DNA from: an uncultured Myxococcales bacterium
GTDB taxonomy: Bacteria; Myxococcota_A; UBA9042; CAIXZC01
Direction of reading: 5' to 3'
Assembly: GCA_903895725.1 (NCBI GenBank)
Contig: CAITUV010000065.1
Span: forward strand, 1 to 64,000
Length of the DNA stretch: 64,000 nt
Of the stretch, positions 46,343 through 55,300 are shown piece by piece. Every line of letters begins with the position of its first letter. Positions within the stretch are counted from its first letter, which is position 1. The notes under the pieces are model-generated. The model was not told where the DNA came from, ran no database searches, and saw only the letters and a program-made list of their open reading frames with translations. Both the position numbers and the translations under genes were made by a program.

Positions 46343-49300
46343 CAGAATGTGATGATTCGCTGGGTGCCGCGTCGGCACTCATACAGAAGCTGAGTTGGCA
46401 TGGCCCCTGCATCGATGCCACCGACTGCGACGACGGCAATCCCTGTACCTCGGATGCATGCCTGCCCACCGGAAGTTGCGAGAATGCACCCGACGGCGAC
46501 TGCTGCCGTTTCGATGCCGACTGCGACGACGGCGACCCGTGCACGCTCGATGCCTGCCATTCCGCCGGAGGGCCGTTGCACTGCGTTCACGTGGCGGCCT
46601 ACCCCGGATGCTGCACCGCGGCCCACTCGTTGGCCTGCACGCTCCAGAACGACCCTTGCCGCTCGAGCCAGTGCGATAGCTTGGCCTGGACCGCCCTGCT
46701 GCAGGGCTGGACCCCGGCCGGACCGGATCCCCTGGCCGCGCCTTTGTTGCAGAGCTACGGCTGGTGCGACCGGATTCCGGGATGCTGTACCCAGGACCTG
46801 GACTGCAACGATCTGAACTGGACTACCTTCGACCGCTGTGACGTCGAGGACAACACGTGTACCTTCCTGCCCGCGTCCCAGTGGTGCCCGGATCCGTCCG
46901 GTCCTTGTGCCGGGCTTCCGGAGGGCAGGCACGTGGTGACGGTGCCGGGGGTGACGTTGACGCGGGTGATCGAGTGCCGGCCGACCTCGCCGGACTGTCG
47001 GGCGTGGTGGCTGTCGGGGTATTGCATCGCCCCTGGGTTCTGCGTGTCGGAGGGCCAGAGCACGGCCTGCTGCCGCACCGATGCGGACTGCAACGACCAG
47101 GACCTGTTGACCGACGATCATTGCGTAGCGGCCACCTGCCTGGTGAAGGACGACGGAGGCACCACGATCTCGACCGAGCAGGGGAAGTGCGTGCATACGC
47201 CTTCCATCGGTTCGTGCCGCAACGTCACGGACTGCACGACCTCCCCGGTGGACTTCTGCAAGATGCTTCAAGGAGTCCCCCACTGCTACTCCCCGCAACC
47301 ATCCGGCGTGGCCTTGCCGGTGCTCTGCGGGGCAGGGGACCAGTGCCAGACGTTGGACCGGTCGTGCGTGGACGACTCCGAGTGTGGAACCGGCACGAGC
47401 TGTCTGACCGGAATCTGCGTTCGGCAAAGCGGCATGTTGCCGGGCAAGTGCGTGTACCTGCCATCGGGCTTCTCGGATCCCGCGGTGGTCACCCCTGCGG
47501 TGCAGGTGTGCATCAAGACCCAGTGCATGGCGGCTCCGGGCCAGTGCAACGGTGTGGTCTGCCCGCTGGACTTCCCGGGCTGGTCCGGGAGCTGCCCCGC
47601 CGGTTTCGATGCGTCCCTTGCCTGCACGCAATACTCGAACGACTATGCCGGGTGCGTGGCCGACTGCGTCGGACCGGTCCCTGGACATTGCTGCGGCATC
47701 GACGAAGACTGCGATGACCAGGATCCGGCCACTGCAAACCGGTGCGAGAACGGCATCTGCCGGTACCCGGAGAAGATCCCATGTGAGACCGTCCAGAACT
47801 GCTTCGACGGCTCCTGCCAATGCCTGGACGGGCCTTCGTGCACGCAGGGGCAGTGCTACGGGGCCTGTGTGGGCCTGTGGGAATGCCGCGACAACAGTGC
47901 TGTCGGACAGCCGAACTACTGTATTCCCCTGGAAGTGGCCCCGGAGGGGGCGGACTGCGATTTCTTCAAAGGGGCCTGCTTCAGCGACGGAACGTGCAAC
48001 TCCCTGGGAGAGTGCCTCCAGGACGGGCCGTGGGCGGGGGTGTGCGAGCCCAAGGACGACAACCCGTGCAGGATCGAGCAACCCTGCCAGGGCCCGGAGG
48101 ACTGCACCACTGATTCGGCGGCGAACGCTCCGGCCGGGACGCCGTGTGCGGGGCATGACATCGAGGCAGCGGATCCTCTCCATCCGTTGGACAGGGAATG
48201 CCTGGCCTGGGTGTGCTCCGGCGACGGCCAGTGCGTGCCGCTGAACGACGACGGTTTACCCTTCGTGCCCGGTGTGGACGCGACCAACCAGTACAACGGG
48301 ATTCCGTGCGACGCGGACGATTGGTGCTGGATCTCGCATTGCTGGGGGGGAACCTGCCAGCAGGTGCTGCCGATGGTCGATACCGCCCCGTGCACGGTGG
48401 CGGGCGAGGACCCGTGCCGTGTGCACCAGTGCCTCGACGGGCAATGCACCTTCGTGACGCAGGCCCTTGACGGCGAACCGTGCATGTCCTCCGGAGGCGG
48501 GGCCGGGACGTGTCAGGCCGGCGAGTGCGTTCCGGATGCTGCGCCGGTCGATTGGACCGGGTGCGTAGGCTCCGAGCCTTGCATCGAGTACGTCTGGCTC
48601 GCAGGCGAATGCACAGGCCTGAAGAACCACCTGCCTGACGGGACCGCCTGCGCCTCCCCCGACCCTTGTCAGACGTGGCAATGCCAGGGAGGGGAGTGCC
48701 GCTTCCACCAAGCGGCAACGCCTCCCGCTGCCTGCAACTGGCATCGGGGCTGCGCGCCCCGGCAGTGCCAGGGGAGCCGCTGTTCGGGTCCAGGCGGAGA
48801 GCCGGACGAAGAGCTTTGCCAGGCCCTGGGGACCTGCACGAACTGGTATTGCGTGCTGGGGCTGTGCTGGCACACACCCCCCTATTGCCCGGACAACGAC
48901 TGGTGCACCATCGAGTATTGCGGCCCGAACTGGGACTCGTGCTTCGACTTGCCCCTGGACTGCAACGACGGCAATCCCTGCACCGACGACTCGTGCGACC
49001 CGCAGGCCGGGTGCATCCACGTCCCCAACTTGGCCCCTTGCAGCGACGGCAACGCGTGCACGGTCGGCGACTACTGCGCTGCGGCGCTCTGCCAGGCTGG
49101 CGCTCCGGCCGACTGCGACGACCAGAACTCCTGCACAGTGGACGGCTGCAACCCGGGCACGGGCTGTACGCACGCGACGCTCAATTGCGACGATCTGAAC
49201 GTGTGCACGGACGATTCGTGCATCATTGCGACCGGTTGCCAGTTTGTCCCGAACAGCGCCCCGTGCGATGACGGGCTTGCGTGCACTGAAGGGGACTCCT

Positions 49301-52300
49301 GCAGCAACGGCCAGTGCCGGCCCGGCCACTGGAGATACTGCGGCGACACCGGCAATCCGTGCCTGGTACATCCTTGCGAGCCGCTCGAAGGCTGCCAGGG
49401 AGAACTGGTCCCGCTTCCTGCCGGAACGCCGTGCAACGCGGGAAACTCGTGCCAGGCGAGCGCATGCGACGGTTCCGGGACATGCGTGCCGGATCCGGTG
49501 TACCCGGTCGCTCCGTCCGGAACTCCTTGCCTTCCGGGTAGCTCGGTGGACCCGTGTGGGATCTACCAGTGCAGCCAGGGTGAATGCGTTGCCGTCTCCA
49601 CCGCACCGAACGGAACCCCCTGCGACGAGGAGTGCGGCGCGGGTCATTGCCTTTCCGGCGTCTGTATCCTGGACGTCCTTCTCCCTGCCGGCTCGGATTG
49701 CATGGGGCCAGAGGACTGCACCTCGTACGCCTGTGACGCGTTTGGCGAGTGTCTGTCTCTCGGGCAGGCCGACGACGGAGCGGCTTGCACGCCGCGTGAC
49801 CCCTGTCAGAACTGGCGGTGTAAGGGGGGCGTGTGCACGCCACATTCCCTGCAAGCCCAGGGCACTGCCTGCAATCGGTCCGGGAGTTGCCGCCTATGGT
49901 CCTGCGGCGAAACCGGCTTCTGCGATCTCCCCGGCGAGTCGGCGGGGGGCCAGCTCTGCCCCTCGCCAAACGGATGCGCCACTCGGACCTGCACGCCCGA
50001 GGCTCTGTGCGTTGCCACGGGTTCCACCTGTTCCGACGGAGTCGAGTGCAACCGCGACTACTGCCATGTGCCCAGCACCCAGTGCTTCTACGTGCAGAAG
50101 CAGGTCCCCGAAGAGGGGACGTGCCTGGACGGCTCGATTTGTACAGTGGACGTGTGCGAACCCTTCGTGGGTTGTACGCATACGGACAAGCCCGACGGCA
50201 CAACATGCGTCCAGTGGGAACTCTGCATGACCCCCCAGGGAACCTGCCAGGAGGGCGAGTGCGTCCGGGCACCCAAGGACTGCGGCGATGCGGACCCATG
50301 CACGGTGGACTGGTGCGATGAGGTCGGCCTCTGTCAGCACGCGGCTGCACAGGATGGGGGCCCATGCCAGGGTCCGAATCACTGCCTCGACGGCGACACA
50401 TGCCTTGCTGGAGAGTGTCAGGACGGGGCAGTGCCTGTCTCGTGCGACGACAGCAATGTCTGCACCGTGGACTCCTGCGATCCTGGAACGGGCTGCGTCC
50501 ACTCCCCTGCACCCGAACCGCTGCCGTGTGATGACGGCAAGAGCTGCACCGAGAACGACGTTTGCTCCGCGGGCGCATGCCATGGAACCCCGAATGATGC
50601 GCTATGCACGTTCTACGCGGAAGACCCGTGCCGTCAGGATCGGTGTGAGGTGTACGGTTGTGGATTCGTGTTCGTGAACGGACCGTGCAACGACGGGGTG
50701 TACTGCACCTCGAACGACACCTGCGACTACGGCACGTGCGAGGGCACTCCCTCGGACGATTTGTGCGACGACGGGAACCCTTGCACCGACGATGCCTGCT
50801 CGGGGGAGTCAGGATGTGTGCACCTCCCCAACGCTCTGTCGTGCGACGACGGTTTTGCCTGCTCGCAGCCCGACCAGTGCATCGGCGGAATATGTATCAG
50901 CATCTTCCCGCCGGCAGTCGCCTGGGTGCACGGGCATGTGTTCGACAGCCGGACCGGCACCGGTCTGCCCGGCGTCCTCGTCTCGCTTGCCCCCGCATCA
51001 CCTGCGGACTGCCCATCGTCAGCGGGTGTCGTGAGTCTGGGCGACGGGACCTTCGAGCTGCCGTTGTCCGCTGTGGGCCTCTACCAACTCCAGTTTGCCA
51101 GGCCCGGCTTCGTCACCGCCCAGCGCCGGGTGGAAGCAGCGGGGACGCACACCGGCATGCAGCCCGTACGACTGACGCCGCAGGATCTCCAGGTGGCTTC
51201 GCTCCTCTCGGGCCACCCCACTGACCAGACCGTCAGCCTGAGCAACGACATCGTCCAGGTCGAAATGCCCGCTCAGGTCGAGGCCCGGGTGAACGGACAG
51301 GCAGTGCCCTCCGTGCAGGTCCGCTCGACCTGGTTCATCAGCGGCGACGAGCTTCCCGGACCGCTTCCGGCGACGTCGCACTTCACGTACGCCCTGGACC
51401 TCCAGCCCGAGGGAACCAGCTTCGTCAGCACGGCCGTCGGCTCTGAAGGGGAACCGAGAAAGGTCAAGGTCCGCATCCCCAATGCCATGGATGGGTTCGA
51501 AGGCAGCTTCGCCGTGGGCACCCACATCCCCGTCGGCTGGTGGAACCCGGCCACGGGGCTATGGCAGCACTACGCGATGGCCACGGTGCTGAGTGAGCAG
51601 TGGATCGAGTTCGAGACCGACCACTTCTCGAGCTTCGACATCAACCTGCCGGCGTTCCCCAGCTTTGGTAGTGGGAACGGTCCCACGGCCATCAGCGGCG
51701 GCGGTCGACGCACCGGTGCCGGCGCCGGTGCCGGTGCAGCGGGGGGGCGTGGAGGGAACGGCCCATGGTCCGGCGAAGGTGACGGGCCAGGAGGAGGCGG
51801 CGGAGGAAGCGGCAACGGAGGTAGCGGCAACGGAGGCAATGCCGGGGACAGTGCGGACGACGACCAGCCCAACGAACCCGAATGCGGTGCCGACGCGGGC
51901 GGGTCCGCAATCGGAAGGGCCGAAGGGGATCTGGCCGTTTCGCTCGCCCTCCCCGGAGTCCGTTGGGGGGGACGCAACTTCGCTGCTTCCCTGGTCTACG
52001 ACTCCCTGACGGCTGCACCGCAGGTCTACCTTGGTACTCGACTGGACCTGACGAACCTGGAATGGGAGTGGTTCCCGGGTCTCGTGCGGTTCGATTGGTC
52101 GTTTGGCGGCAAAGCAGGGAGGGTCCACTACGCCACGGACTACACGGTCAAGCAGTACACTCCGGGGATTCTCCTGGATGCCGTGACCCCGACCGGCCAG
52201 CCATTGGGGACCGGCCTGTACCCCTACGAGGCTGCGGTCTCGACCCAGTATGACCCGCTCTACTTCTGGACCGAGCGGTTCGGTGCCCCGCCAAAGGGAG

Positions 52301-55300
52301 GACCGGCGGCTCGAAAAGTGCGGGAGAAGGTATGGGTCACCAAGGGATTCAAGGACTTCGTTCCGGTCGTAGATCGAAGCTCGAGTCCATTCGGTGCAGG
52401 CTGGAGCCTGGCAGGTCTGATGGAGTTGAAGTTCGACTCCGCCAGCGGCCAGCACCTGCTCGTGGAGGGGGCGACATCGTACCGCATCGAGCAACTCCGC
52501 CGCATGCACCGCGTCGGAGGCCAGGATTCCGGCATGGACCTTTCTGCCGGAGATGGTTTCCCGGCCGTGACTGCCAGGTTCTCGGACCCCGGGCACATCG
52601 CCGTGGATGCCGAAGGCAACGTATTCGTGAGCGAAAGTGAGAGAATCCGCCGGATCTCCGCATCCGGCCTCGTGGAAACCGTTGCCGGTTGTGGCAAGCC
52701 GGAGGAATGCGAGGCCAGGTACGAGGAGGACTGGTGCACCCCAACCTCGACGGACGACTGTGCCGGCTGGCCTGCGACGCACGTGTACCTGCATCAGATC
52801 CGAACTCCCCGAATCTCGTCCGCAGGCGAGCTGTACTTCAGCCAGGTGGGAGGCAACGACGGCAACGTCATCTCCTCACCGCAGATCCTCCGCAAGGTGG
52901 ACACCGGCGGCATCCTGCTGACCGTCGCAGGGAGCGTGTATGACATCTCGTGGGAGGGTGCCTACGTGTGCAGGAAGGGGCAACTCCAATGGGACTGCAA
53001 GGATCTGCCTGTGTACCAGCCGATGGCCATCGATATCGAGGAGACGGCCGACGGCGTGATCGTGTACTACGCCAACAACAGCCGCTTCACAGAGAACTGC
53101 GCTGTCGGCCCATGTTTCGAGCTCAGGAGATTGCGGCCGGGACTTCCGCCGGATTCCCCGGACCTGCTGTTCCCGGCCGGAGCGCCGGGCATCTACCGCC
53201 CCCGGGACCTCCGCCTGGCCCGGCCAGGTCAACTCCTCCTGGCCGAATTCGAGGCCAGGAAGGTCCGGTCGTTCTTCCTGCCGGACGGTCCGCTCGCAGC
53301 CAATCACCCGGATGGCCCGTTGGCCGACTTCGCGGGCAACGGCCAATGCCCACCGACAGGCCCGACTCCTCCCGACGCCAAGGCATACGAAGTCCCCATC
53401 TGCAAACCGGACGGCTTGGCGCTGGACCCTGAAGGCAACGTGTACGTCTCGGCCATTGGCAGCGGGTTACCCGGTATCGTGGTGCGGGTACGCACCACCG
53501 TCACGTCGGGGGAGTTGAGGCCGGGGAGCATCCAGACTGTGGCCGGAACGCCAAGCACGGGTGAGACGCAGGTGGTGGAGGGGCTGGCCGCTGCAGCCGC
53601 CAGGTTCTACCAGCCCAGGGGCGTCGCCTGGAATCCGGCCACCCGCTCCCTCGTGCTGGTCGTCCACGACACCCGCACCCTGTGGGACCTGCGGTTTGCC
53701 CCCCTCTTCTCTGGCCTGCGCTTTGTCGGGCTGTCCGAAAGAAACCCGACGACGACCGATCCCTCCCGCTGGATCCTGGACGAAAGGAACGGCGTCCAGC
53801 ACCGCTTCGACACACAAGGCCGGTTGCTGAAAACACTTGGTCGCAGGGGGGACGAGCTCTCGGTGCAGTACGACCCCACGCTCGGACACGTCCAGTCAGT
53901 GACCTTCCCCGGCGGGGAAAAGACGCTCTTTGCCTACAACAACGGGAAACTGACTTCCGCCGTTCTGGATGCCGACTGCGGTGCCCACTGCCCTGAAGTC
54001 CACTTCACGGTCGATCCGGGAGGGGATCTTATCACGGCAAGCCTGCCTGGAACCCCGCAACCCGAGCTCAGGCAGTTCCACTATGATGAAGCGCACCGGC
54101 TTGTCCGGCGCTACCACGGCCAGCGTATCGAAAGCCCGGCCGAACCCGACCGCTACGTGGAGTACACCTTCAATCCAGTCGGGATGTTGGCAGCCGTGAC
54201 GTTCCATGACGTGGACCTCGAGGGGCACGCTACGGAAGTGGACAACCGAATCTACACGCACTCCCGGGAACACGGCCTGGTCAACGCCAACCCCGGTTTC
54301 GGCACTGTGCAATCCCCCATCCCCGTCAATCCCGATGTCGGCTGGGACTCCGTGATTGATGCGGTCGGAACCACCACCCTGACACGGCTCGACCCGCAAG
54401 GCCGCACCCTCGAAGTCCGGCGCAGCTCGATCCTGCCGGATTCCGATGTCGCCCGTACCGTCTACGACCGAAACGCCTCCGGCTTCATCACCCGGATGTG
54501 CTACTTCGGCAGCGAGGACTCCCCCGACTGCGACTACGAGGAGACCTATGAGTACGACAGCCTCGACAACCTGGCATCCGTGACCGTGGTAGACCCGTTC
54601 AGCGATGACTTCTCCGAATGGCAGTATTTCTACTCCGTGCGCGAAACGACCGTCGAGAACCACGATGTCTCCTTCACGCTGAACGGCATGGTACGGAATC
54701 CAGCCGGCGAGCTGCTGAGCCGAACCTACGATGAATTCGGGAACCTGCTGGAACTCCAACTGGCCTCAGCATGGCACACTGACGACGCTACGAAGCTTCC
54801 TGTGGTCGATTCCGCCCGCACGGCCCGCTGGGAATACGTTGTCCACCCGGAATACGGCCTGCCCGATGCGGCCTATGACCCGGTCTGCAATGCCACGCAG
54901 ACGCCGGAAACATGCAAGACCGTCTTTACTTACGACGGCAAACGTAACCTCCGGAAGATCGACCCTGCAGACGAATCGTGGACCGAGTTGACCCGGGATC
55001 CGTCCCGGGGCTGGGTCACACAGGTCAAGGAGCCCGTACTTTCCGGCCCCGCCCCCGGCAGCCTCACGACGGCCACCTGGACCATCCAGCGCGACGACTG
55101 GGGCCGGCCGATCGCTATTTCCGGGCCCGCCACAGGCACCACCGATCTGAAGTGGACCGACCAGTTGACCGGCTCCGGCTGCGCATCCTGCTCGGCCGGA
55201 GACAAGCTGGCCGAGGTCGTCGGTCCGGCTCCGGGCGGCGGCCAGACGGCCCGGCCGCTTGCGAAATACGCCTACGATCTCGCCGGCCGCCTGCTTCGCA

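Noticed and set aside
52260-52800. Several ORFs of 80-400 aa on both strands inside the RHS gene (e.g. 51559..52794 -)
   Set aside because: Shadow frames of the RHS coding sequence without RBS or domains.
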